A stretch of DNA of 64,000 bases from Stenotrophobium rhamnosiphilum (GTDB taxonomy: Bacteria > Pseudomonadota > Gammaproteobacteria > Nevskiales > Nevskiaceae). Under the pieces are notes generated by a model that was not told the origin of the DNA, made no database searches, and worked only from the letters and a program-made list of their open reading frames with translations. The position numbers and the translations under genes are program-made. The stretch covers positions 496,001 through 560,000 of the forward strand of contig NZ_QANS01000002.1 in the NCBI RefSeq assembly GCF_003052265.1. Direction: 5' to 3'. Below, piece by piece: positions 58,886 to 64,000 of the stretch (position 1 is its first letter; each line of letters opens with the position of its first letter).

Positions 58886-59095
58886 ATGAACAAAACGATT
58901 GAACAGCGCGCTGGAAACAGCACTGACAAGTCTCCTTCGAAGTCTCAGGATATTGGGACTGACAAGGTTGCACCAGAAGTAACGCAGCCAAGCAAGACAC
59001 CTGAAGTCACTCCGACTCCAGTGATTCCAGAAATCATTAACCCAGTCTCACCTACACCAGGTGAAAGCAAACCAATTTTGGAGAAGAACTCATGA
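58886..59095 (+). CDS. Small Pro-rich hypothetical protein in the csbD operon
   Basis: A 69-residue hydrophilic, low-complexity protein with no signal peptide. The second half is a Pro/Thr/Val repeat-like stretch (TPEVTPTPVIPEI) and no Cys or Trp is present; it is probably disordered. A GAGG ribosome site precedes the ATG, and its stop overlaps the csbD start (ATGA), which supports real translation. The role is unknown; stress-protective disordered proteins are sometimes found in such settings. Confidence 0.6.
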   Translation: MNKTIEQRAGNSTDKSPSKSQDIGTDKVAPEVTQPSKTPEVTPTPVIPEIINPVSPTPGESKPILEKNS

Positions 59096-59298
59096 GTATC
59101 CCAAGCGTTGACGAAATTAAAGGTAAGTGGAAACAGCAAGTGGGCGCCGCCAAGATCGCTTGGGGCAAGCTGACCGAAGACGAACTGCTAAAGCTGGAAG
59201 GTCATCAGCAGAAGCTGGCAGGCCTCGTACAGGAACGCTACGCCGTTACGCGTGACGAAGCTGAAAAACAGGTCAAGACTTTCTTCGAGAAGAATTAA
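59092..59298 (+). CDS. CsbD-family general stress protein
   Basis: A 68-residue CsbD/YjbJ (UPF0337) protein: DEIKGKWKQQVGAAKIAWGK, LTEDELLKLEGHQQKLAGLV, and a charged C-terminal helix ending FFEKN. These small helical proteins are abundant under general stress in many bacteria; their mechanism is unknown. It overlaps the preceding Pro-rich gene by 4 bases. Confidence 0.9.
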   Translation: MSIPSVDEIKGKWKQQVGAAKIAWGKLTEDELLKLEGHQQKLAGLVQERYAVTRDEAEKQVKTFFEKN

Positions 59299-59423
59299 GA
59301 TTTAAGCAGCAAGCCATGGTCACCGTTGTTCCGTCCAAAGCTAGCAACGCGTGGCCATGGTTGCGCCTGAACTATTAGTACAACGTCTATTTATTTGTCG
59401 AAGAGTAGTTCAAAAGAATGATC

Positions 59424-59455
59424 GCGCAGTCGTTATATCGATCTGCGCTTTTTAT
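59424..59455 (+). terminator. Weak terminator-like hairpin after csbD
   Basis: GCGCAG (59424-59429) and CTGCGC (59443-59448) with a 13-base loop are followed by TTTTTATT. It is 126 bases past csbD and 24 bases before the next small gene, so it could end the csbD transcript. The stem is short. Confidence 0.35.
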
Positions 59456-59478
59456 TGACGATCAGCAGGAGAATTCAC

Positions 59479-59652
59479 ATGTCATTCGCAATCTACCTCA
59501 CCGGCGTTGCCATATTTTTAGGTGGCCTCGTATACGGTGCGATTCTGCTCAATGTTCCGCACCAATGGATTTTTGTCGGCGCTATCATCTTGCTGGGCTT
59601 ATCGATCATCACCGGCGTCAAGGTCACACGACAGAAAGATCCGACAAGTTGA
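59479..59652 (+). CDS. Small two-helix membrane protein
   Basis: A 57-residue protein with two membrane helices (AIYLTGVAIFLGGLVYGAIL and WIFVGAIILLGLSIITGVKV) and a short basic tail (TRQKDPTS). An AGGAG ribosome site lies eight bases before the ATG at 59479. The family is not certain; it is like many small stress-induced membrane proteins. It stands alone between csbD and the ferritin-like gene. Confidence 0.72.
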   Translation: MSFAIYLTGVAIFLGGLVYGAILLNVPHQWIFVGAIILLGLSIITGVKVTRQKDPTS

Positions 59653-59665
59653 GTTAGATCCTAAT

Positions 59666-59679
59666 GTGCGACGACGTAC
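59666..59679. promoter_or_regulatory. Candidate Fnr-type palindrome upstream of the ferritin-like gene (GTGCG-N4-CGTAC)
   Basis: GTGCG (59666-59670), spacer ACGA, CGTAC (59675-59679), followed by CGACAG. The right edge lies 57 bases before the ferritin-like start codon. It shares the 5-4-5 layout and consensus with the sites at 62150, 62217 and 62485. Confidence 0.5.
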
Positions 59680-59735
59680 CGACAGCGTTTTAGCCTAACG
59701 CCAATATTGAGTCTCCAATCTCACTGGCGTTGATC

Positions 59736-60287
59736 ATGAACACAAGCACAAAACCCGCGCTCACTGATATCAAGACCATTCGTGAACAGGCGCGTAGAAA
59801 CATTGAAGAAGGCGCTGTAACTTCTGGCTACTCGGCTAATCGAGAAGTCGTCATCAAACAACTGAATGATGCGCTCGCGACGGAAATAGTCTGCGTACTG
59901 CGCTACCGGCGCCATCACTTCATGGCACGTGGCATTCATGCTCAGGCCATCGCTGCCGAATTCCTGGTCCACTCAAATGAAGAGCAAGGCCATGCAGACA
60001 TGATTGCTGAACGTATTGTTCAGCTCGGTGGCGATCCGGATTTTTCTCCAGAAAGCCTCACGGTGCGCAGCCATGCCGAATACATCGCTGCTACCAACCT
60101 GTCCGACATGATCAAGGAAAATCTCATAGCCGAGCGCATTGCCATCGACAGCTATCGAGAACTGATCCAGTACATCGGCACAGAAGATCCAACCACCAGC
60201 CAAATGCTGAAGGGCATCCTCGCCGTGGAAGAAAAGCACGCAGACGAGCTGGCTGACTTGTTGGTGGATTTACCCAGCAAGGTTTAA
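59736..60287 (+). CDS. Bacterioferritin-like ferritin-domain protein
   Basis: A 183-residue four-helix protein of the ferritin superfamily. Iron-site residues are in helices ALATEIVCVLRYRRHHFMA (Glu), SNEEQGHADMIAERI (Glu, His), LIAERIAIDSYRELI (Glu) and AVEEKHADELADLLV (Glu, His), i.e. a complete diiron centre. It is longer at the N-terminus than classical bacterioferritin. Such proteins store iron or detoxify peroxide during stress. A TTG two codons upstream is less likely than the ATG at 59736. A GTGCG palindrome lies upstream. Confidence 0.85.
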   Translation: MNTSTKPALTDIKTIREQARRNIEEGAVTSGYSANREVVIKQLNDALATEIVCVLRYRRHHFMARGIHAQAIAAEFLVHSNEEQGHADMIAERIVQLGGDPDFSPESLTVRSHAEYIAATNLSDMIKENLIAERIAIDSYRELIQYIGTEDPTTSQMLKGILAVEEKHADELADLLVDLPSKV

Positions 60288-60294
60288 TCGTCCA

Positions 60295-60329
60295 AGAAAA
60301 AACCCGTTGTCGCATGGGCGCAACGGGTT
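60295..60329 (-). terminator. Rho-independent terminator on the minus strand
   Basis: AACCCGTTG (60301-60309) and CAACGGGTT (60321-60329) form a 9-bp stem. On the minus strand it is followed by a run of T (60300-60295). It ends either the Crp/Fnr transcript from 60501 or the candidate small RNA just upstream. Confidence 0.8.
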
Positions 60330-60425
60330 AAATGTGAATCCGGTTGAACCATCGCATCTGGGGGAGACCCGAATTGGTTCCAGGGGGAGACGGATTCTGA
60401 GTGATTAGCTCAGAGTTCAGGCTAT
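60297..60425 (-). ncRNA. Candidate small RNA with two C-rich loops
   Basis: Read on the minus strand, a 5' hairpin (TCTGAG/CTCAGA, about 60415-60394) is followed by an outer stem GAATCCG/CGGATTC (60397-60391 with 60342-60336). This encloses an inner stem GAACCA/TGGTTC (60380-60375 with 60351-60346). The motif TCTCCCCC occurs twice, once in the bulge and once in the inner loop (60390-60383 and 60367-60360). A rho-independent terminator ends the element. Unpaired C-rich motifs of this kind pair with G-rich ribosome sites in known small RNAs, such as those of xanthomonads and Neisseria. It could also be the 3' UTR of the Crp/Fnr gene at 60501. No promoter is certain. Confidence 0.5.
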
Positions 60426-60500
60426 GCCCTTTAAAACGACCGCTCTGTTCGGCACCCAACATATAAGAAAATAATTGCTCGGCCATTCTCTAGGATATTT

Positions 60501-61208
60501 TCAGGAGAATAGCTGGGCGTAATCTTGCTTGGCTTCACCGTAGCACTCGCAAGAGGCAGCTTCTAAGCCCTTGCGATTGATGATGCTGATCGCTCCACGG
60601 CTATAGCTGATGAGCTGCTTACGCTGCAGGCCACCGGCAGCGATAGTTACCGCGCTCCGGCGAACCCCCAACATGTCCGCCAGAAAGTTATGCGTAAGAT
60701 GAAATTGCTCTGCATGCGAGCGGTCATGCGTTTCCAATAGCCAACGTGCCAGTCTCGCATCTACCTCGTGGAAGCGTGTACAAGCCGCGCTCTGCGAAAG
60801 CTGCGCCATCAACACAAACAGATAGCGTCCAATGATTTTTTGAAGCGCAGGACTTTGCTGCATTTCTTTTCGGAGTTGCACCGCAGACAAGCGCAATGCA
60901 TCTCCTGCACCCTGCACCTTGCTTTGCAAGGGCACGGTGTTAACACCCAGTATCATCGTGGCGCCCAACATTCCTTCGTTGCCGATCAGTCCCATTTCCA
61001 AAGGCGGATGCTTTTGTACTGTGGCAACCAGAGAGAGAAATCCGTTTAATGGAAAGTAAACATGACGGTAAGCTTCGCCCGGCTCACACAGCACGGTTCC
61101 AAATTCCAAGTTCACGGGTTCGCAACGCTCAAATACCCGGCGCCGCTCTTTTGATGGCAAAGCACTGATCAAACGATTTGTAACAGATGGCGGTATTGCA
61201 ACTGGCAC
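60501..61208 (-). CDS. Crp/Fnr-family transcriptional regulator (paralogue 1)
   Basis: A 235-residue regulator. The N-terminal cyclic-nucleotide-binding-type beta-roll (about residues 20-125: GTVLCEPGEAYRHVYFPLNG, MGLIGNEGMLGATMILGV) lacks the Cys cluster of Fnr and the canonical cAMP pocket. A dimer helix follows, then an HTH_CRP domain whose recognition region is MLGVRRSAVTIAAGGLQ. This differs from Crp (RETVGR) and Fnr (ETISR). The signal sensed is unknown. A nearby paralogue at 61340 is about equally long and shares FPxxxxxSL, GxEGxxGxxxxxG and CECYGxAK-type end motifs. Confidence 0.87.
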   Translation of the reverse strand: MPVAIPPSVTNRLISALPSKERRRVFERCEPVNLEFGTVLCEPGEAYRHVYFPLNGFLSLVATVQKHPPLEMGLIGNEGMLGATMILGVNTVPLQSKVQGAGDALRLSAVQLRKEMQQSPALQKIIGRYLFVLMAQLSQSAACTRFHEVDARLARWLLETHDRSHAEQFHLTHNFLADMLGVRRSAVTIAAGGLQRKQLISYSRGAISIINRKGLEAASCECYGEAKQDYAQLFS

Positions 61209-61301
61209 ATCATTTCTCCGCAGCGGAGGAAAGCCGAAGCAATGGCACGGGATAGAAGCTGAAACTGTCCCGATCCCTCAGTATGCAGGTTCTGTAGCAA
61301 A

Positions 61302-61329
61302 GTGCTCTGTGCGTTAAACCCCAGAGCAC
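61302..61329 (-). terminator. Hairpin between the two Crp/Fnr genes
   Basis: GTGCTCTG (61302-61309) and CAGAGCAC (61322-61329) are perfect complements around a 12-base loop, 11 bases beyond the stop of the upstream paralogue. A short TTTGC follows on the minus strand. It may separate the two transcription units partially. Confidence 0.45.
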
Positions 61330-61339
61330 CCGGGCTCTC

Positions 61340-62077
61340 TCAAGCTATTGACGCATTCGCAGAAGTAAGGGTGTAAGGAAGTAGACGATCCGTCTCTTTC
61401 TTAACCACTGCGTAGCACTCGCAACTTAGCTTCTCGAGCTTCGGCCGATCCAGCACTGTGATTTGTCCACGGCTATATTCGATGACGCCGAGTTTCTGTA
61501 GTTTTCCTGCGGCGTCAGTGACGCCTTCTCTGCGCACACCAAGCATGTTGGCGATCAACTCTTGAGTCATCGTGAGTTGATTGGTCGGTAGGCGATCCAA
61601 AGACAGCAACAGCCAGCGGCACAACTGCTGATCAACAGAGTGATGTCGATTACAGACTGCGGTTTGCGCCATCTGCGTGATGAGTGCCTGCGTATAACGC
61701 AGCATTAGTAGCAACATCTCGCCATGACGATTGAATTCATCTTTGAGTCGCTGCCCTAACAAGCGATAAGCAAAGCCCGCGCTCTGCACAATCGCGCGAC
61801 TCGGCGTGCTCTCGCCGCCCATAAATAGTGCGACGCCAATGAGTCCTTCATGACCGACGACAGAAATTTCTGCTGAAGCACCGCTCTCCATCACATAAAG
61901 CAAAGAGATGATGGAATCGGTAGGAAAATAAACGTGCCGCATCGCGTCGCCGGATTCATACAAAACCTTGCCCAATGGCATCTCGACTAGCTCAAGGTGC
62001 GGTAACAAACGCGTTTGCACTTCAGCTGGCAAAGCAGCCAAGAGACGGTTTTGATGCGGATTATGCGAATGGGGCAT
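61340..62077 (-). CDS. Crp/Fnr-family transcriptional regulator (paralogue 2)
   Basis: A 245-residue regulator with the same build as its neighbour: beta-roll (PLGKVLYESGDAMRHVYFPT, EISVVGHEGLIGVALFMGG), dimer helix, and HTH_CRP with recognition region MLGVRREGVTDAAGKLQ, ending KLSCECYAVVKKETDRLL. No Fe-S cysteines of Fnr are seen at the N-terminus. A long palindrome (62146-62167) lies 69 bases upstream of its start, which suggests autoregulation or cross-regulation by paralogue 1. It is divergent from a small membrane-protein gene. Confidence 0.87.
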   Translation of the reverse strand: MPHSHNPHQNRLLAALPAEVQTRLLPHLELVEMPLGKVLYESGDAMRHVYFPTDSIISLLYVMESGASAEISVVGHEGLIGVALFMGGESTPSRAIVQSAGFAYRLLGQRLKDEFNRHGEMLLLMLRYTQALITQMAQTAVCNRHHSVDQQLCRWLLLSLDRLPTNQLTMTQELIANMLGVRREGVTDAAGKLQKLGVIEYSRGQITVLDRPKLEKLSCECYAVVKKETDRLLPYTLTSANASIA

Positions 62078-62145
62078 TTAGGAGCTGCTCAAAAGGGGTG
62101 GAACAAGACCACCAAGAGAGCAGCATACTCTCACCATACTTCTCT

Positions 62146-62167
62146 ATATGTACGATGCCGTACATAT
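62146..62167. promoter_or_regulatory. Palindrome upstream of Crp/Fnr paralogue 2 (GTACG-N4-CGTAC)
   Basis: ATATGTACG (62146-62154), spacer ATGC and CGTACATAT (62159-62167) form a perfect 9-bp dyad. The inner GTACG-N4-CGTAC has the same geometry and the same ATGC spacer as the site at 62217. Confidence 0.6.
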
Positions 62168-62216
62168 CTTTCTTGTGCCGGCCATATAAGGCTTAGCAAG
62201 CATTCGGACCGCTTAG

Positions 62217-62230
62217 GTGCGATGCCGCAC
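62217..62230. promoter_or_regulatory. Palindrome upstream of the 48-residue membrane-protein gene (GTGCG-N4-CGCAC)
   Basis: GTGCG (62217-62221), spacer ATGC and CGCAC (62226-62230), followed by AGACCCT, lie 68 bases before the start codon at 62299. The flanking CGCACAGACC matches CGTACAGACC at 62494-62503. Confidence 0.55.
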
Positions 62231-62298
62231 AGACCCTCGCTTCCAGTCTGGCCCACTCTAAATGCTCTAACAAACTTTAAATATTCGGAGAGCTCAAC

Positions 62299-62445
62299 AT
62301 GCTCGCAACAATCGCTATCGTATTACTCGTTCTGTGGGCACTAGGCATGGTGTCTTCCTACACGATCGGTGGATTCATCCATATTCTTTTGGTCGTGGCC
62401 ATTATCGTCGTCCTTATTCGCGTCATCCAAGGCCGAAGAATCTGA
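62299..62445 (+). CDS. Small membrane protein of the lmo0937 family
   Basis: A 48-residue protein (MLATIAIVLLVLWALG, then GGFIHILLVVAIIVVLIRV, ending QGRRI). It has two membrane helices separated by the SSYTIGGFIH turn, which is the pattern of the lmo0937 family of small membrane proteins. A GGAG ribosome site lies nine bases before the ATG. Function unknown; such proteins are typically induced by envelope or desiccation stress. Confidence 0.8.
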   Translation: MLATIAIVLLVLWALGMVSSYTIGGFIHILLVVAIIVVLIRVIQGRRI

Positions 62446-62451
62446 TGTAAA

Positions 62452-62498
62452 GCGCCGTACGTTTTTGATCGCACAGCGATTAACGTACGGCGCCGTAC
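62452..62498. promoter_or_regulatory. Hairpin and GTACG-N4-CGTAC palindrome upstream of a small gene
   Basis: GCGCCGTACGTT (62452-62463) and AACGTACGGCGC (62482-62493) are perfect 12-bp arms around an 18-base loop. Overlapping the right arm, GTACG (62485-62489), spacer GCGC and CGTAC (62494-62498) form the fourth copy of the regulatory dyad. It lies 57 bases before the next start codon. Confidence 0.55.
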
Positions 62499-62555
62499 AG
62501 ACCTTGCCCTGAACAATACGCATCATGGACACGGCCACATTTTTAGGAGCCCGTC

Positions 62556-62765
62556 ATGAATCAGAGCAAACATCCAACTGCCGTAAATAACTCACCGAAG
62601 CAGCACATGGCGGTCAATATGTCCGCAAGTGAAATTATCGAAGGCATGTTTAGCGTTTGGCCAAAATCCGAGCCAGTTGAATCAAAACAAGAAGTGCCGA
62701 CCTCGACCGCCGCTAAAGGCGATGACGATGTCATGAGTACACCGGCCAAGAAAACCAGGCCGTGA
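62556..62765 (+). CDS. Small hydrophilic hypothetical protein
   Basis: A 69-residue protein without signal or membrane helix, rich in Ser, Thr, Pro, Lys and Glu, with one ordered-looking segment (NMSASEIIEGMFSVWP). An AGGAG ribosome site lies six bases before the ATG. It is preceded by a GTACG palindrome in the same layout as the ferritin-like and membrane-protein genes, so it is probably a member of the same regulon. I recognise no family. Confidence 0.6.
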   Translation: MNQSKHPTAVNNSPKQHMAVNMSASEIIEGMFSVWPKSEPVESKQEVPTSTAAKGDDDVMSTPAKKTRP

Positions 62766-62783
62766 GCGCCACGTTTAATGCGG

Positions 62784-63251
62784 TTATTCCGACGCCTGCT
62801 CTACACACCGCTGCATGTTCGCCTCACCACCGCCCTTCACTGCTAGCAATAGATCGACGCTGTTTTTAGCAGTGGGCTCTTCGCGTTGGAATCCACGCTC
62901 GCCACAGGAAAACATGCCAGCGAACCTTCCACACATTCTTGCTTCTCGAAGCGCACTCTGGCATCGACGCCGGTTGCTTGCGTCCAGAGCAGATGTTTCG
63001 GCTTTATTGGCTCGCAGCACTTTTTGCACGCGTTGGCCTTCAGCATGAGAGTCCATTCTGTTTTGCTTACGGCTCCACGTCGTGGCCGATCGCTCATCAG
63101 GCTGAAACTTGGCCAATTTTGCTTCAATGTTTGGACAAGGGTTGTTTTGAAAAGTCAGTTGACCTTGATGATCGACACAGCGATGAATCGGTCCGGCATG
63201 CGCAATTGCGCAAGATCCCATCAACAACAACGTGAGCGTGTATTTCATCAT
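62784..63251 (-). CDS. Exported DUF4124-like hypothetical protein
   Basis: A 155-residue protein with a signal peptide (LTLLLMGSCAIAHAGP). A DUF4124-like N-terminal module follows: HRCVDHQGQLTFQNNPCP has the two Cys spaced as in this family. The rest is a charged, helical region with additional Cys (RRCQSAL, RMCGRFAGMFSCGERGF, QRCVEQ). The function is unknown; the family is periplasmic. It is convergent with the small gene at 62556. Confidence 0.75.
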   Translation of the reverse strand: MMKYTLTLLLMGSCAIAHAGPIHRCVDHQGQLTFQNNPCPNIEAKLAKFQPDERSATTWSRKQNRMDSHAEGQRVQKVLRANKAETSALDASNRRRCQSALREARMCGRFAGMFSCGERGFQREEPTAKNSVDLLLAVKGGGEANMQRCVEQASE

Positions 63252-63650
63252 GCATTCAAATTACCGAATGCGCGTATAGATATCCGTGCGCCAGCGTTCT
63301 TAAGGCGTAATTTATTTTCTTGTGCTCCGCTTGCTGTCTGCCTAATTTTTGCAGGATGCTCTGATCAATCTACCCAATACGCAGGCATCTGGAAGAATCG
63401 CTGCGATGATTATTGGGGCGTGCAGATAAAGCCCGCTGATGATGGACTTTATTCAGTGACTTTCTGTGGCTTGTCAGGTTGTCTGGAGCCAGGTGATTGG
63501 CTGTTGAATACTGCGATCGTGGATGATCCCGTCTATAAGGTGATTTCACCCACCCAGATTCGCATCACACGCGGCACTCACCCACCGCTTACTTATATTC
63601 GTTGTAGCCAAAATCCGGATTGGGCCACGTTCAGCATGGACGTCAGATAG
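63198..63650 (+). CDS. Hypothetical lipoprotein, start uncertain
   Basis: The C-terminal 110 residues look like a real small lipoprotein: a hydrophobic stretch with a lipobox-like LIFAGC (residues about 45-50) is followed by YAGIWKNRCDDYW, CGLSGCLEPGDWLL and a Cys-containing tail (five Cys after the lipobox). No ATG, GTG or TTG lies in frame close before the signal; the nearest in-frame ATG is 63198, which overlaps the start of the minus-strand gene by 54 bases and makes an unusually long basic n-region. The true start may be a rare codon, or the 5' end may be damaged. Confidence 0.5.
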   Translation: MRNCARSHQQQRERVFHHAFKLPNARIDIRAPAFLRRNLFSCAPLAVCLIFAGCSDQSTQYAGIWKNRCDDYWGVQIKPADDGLYSVTFCGLSGCLEPGDWLLNTAIVDDPVYKVISPTQIRITRGTHPPLTYIRCSQNPDWATFSMDVR

Positions 63651-63923
63651 CTAGGGCTCGTACTGTCTGAGAAATATTTCTTCTTCTTTGCTCAACGCAC
63701 AAAGACACCATGGACGCGGTGTCACTGCGGTTTCAAATACCCTATAGATTAATGCTACCGGCGTTGAAGTCTTAGTCAGATCTTCCGATTTAATCGCATC
63801 AGCATTCGCTTCGGAAACTGCTGTCGGCCTCGCGATCTGAGGTGAATGTTCTTGCGCCTGTGCAAGAACAGAAATACTAAAAATAATGCCCGCTGTGACT
63901 TTTGAGACTTGGAGCAGAGTCAT
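63651..63923 (-). CDS. Small exported hypothetical protein
   Basis: A 90-residue protein with a signal peptide (VTAGIIFSISVLAQAQ, cleavage about residue 23). The mature part is short, with a CLCAL pair of Cys near the C-terminus. No known family. It converges on the preceding lipoprotein gene with no gap between the stops. Confidence 0.55.
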   Translation of the reverse strand: MTLLQVSKVTAGIIFSISVLAQAQEHSPQIARPTAVSEANADAIKSEDLTKTSTPVALIYRVFETAVTPRPWCLCALSKEEEIFLRQYEP

Positions 63924-63938
63924 TGTGAGCTTCTCTGC

Positions 63939-64000
63939 TCAATGCGCCATAGCTTGCGCAATGCTGTAGGCACTGCCGGCTGCGAGTATCAAACCCACAA
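63939..64000 (-). CDS. C-terminal end of a possible membrane protein (partial)
   Basis: On the minus strand an open frame enters from the right edge and ends at TGA (63941-63939). The visible residues (GLILAAGSAYSIAQAMAH) look like the end of a membrane helix. Only 19 codons are seen, so this is tentative. Confidence 0.35.
   Translation of the reverse strand, partial: VGLILAAGSAYSIAQAMAH

Noticed and set aside
58645-58902. 85-codon frame in the AT-rich divergent region
   Set aside because: No ribosome site and no recognisable pattern; it crosses the probable promoter region and overlaps the next gene start.
62886-63197. N-terminal 104 codons of the long frame ending at 63650
   Set aside because: They lie antisense within the DUF4124-like gene and are rich in Ser/Arg/His; only the part after about 63198 looks like protein.

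Overview
The window looks like the chromosome of a gammaproteobacterium, most plausibly from the Xanthomonadales/Nevskiales side of the class. The reasons are a twitching-motility chemosensory set of the Pseudomonas/Xanthomonas type (PilG, PilI, ChpA, ChpC, PilH, PilJ), a pyrB gene overlapped by a metal-ligand-deficient pseudo-dihydroorotase as in pseudomonads, the gshB-yqgE-ruvX-pyrB order, and many palindromic intergenic repeats of the TGTAGGAGCG and TGTCATTCCGAGC kinds. This placement is inference; no rRNA gene is present to confirm it. Base composition is fairly even (mid-50s % GC by eye), except for the AT-richer first 900 bases.

Layout. 1-930: the edge of a probable genomic island abutting the 3' end of tRNA-Asp, with two small hypothetical genes. 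932-2714: tRNA-Asp, tRNA-Val, hupB, a possible 46-residue Cys-rich gene and a metallo-beta-lactamase-fold hydrolase. 2885-6301: cysS, facing an operon of a cation-diffusion-facilitator transporter, tag and a WbuC-like cupin. 6421-11324: an RND efflux pair with a divergent TetR regulator. 11358-18728: pilG-pilI-chpA-chpC, one tightly overlapped operon. 18866-22239: gshA-gshB and yqgE-ruvX. 22835-25140: pyrB-pyrC'. 25252-27620: pilH-pilJ, the rest of the chemosensory system, separated from the first part. 27881-33368: pckA and a string of metabolic and transport genes. 33438-43976: a penicillin-acylase-family lipoprotein, ketopantoate reductase, SelO, a tandem GST-fold protein, LysE, a hydrolase and arsenate reductase, with palindromic repeats between them. 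44117-46089: rdgC and a WYL regulator. 46240-51640: a TetR regulator divergent from a beta-oxidation operon (thiolase, multifunctional FadJ-like enzyme, long-chain acyl-CoA dehydrogenase). 51749-57966: a heavy-metal RND operon (His-rich protein, CzcC, CzcB, CzcA). 58038-62765: a stress-type cluster (outer-membrane protein, CsbD, ferritin-like protein, tiny membrane proteins, two Crp/Fnr paralogues). 62784-64000: small exported hypothetical proteins.

The most interesting part is the 58.7-62.8 kb cluster. Short palindromes of the form GTRCG-N4-CGYAC lie 57-70 bases upstream of three small stress genes and upstream of one of two Crp/Fnr regulators. Their 5-4-5 geometry is that of Fnr-type sites. 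The same cluster holds a structured, probably minus-strand RNA with two CUCCCCC single-stranded motifs and its own terminator. Together these suggest a compact, locally encoded stress regulon. Other points are the split pil-chp cluster, the inactive-looking PyrC, a small Cys-rich gene translationally coupled to a hydrolase, and long perfect hairpins in the cysS leader and next to arsC. I saw no prophage, insertion sequence or CRISPR array inside the window.
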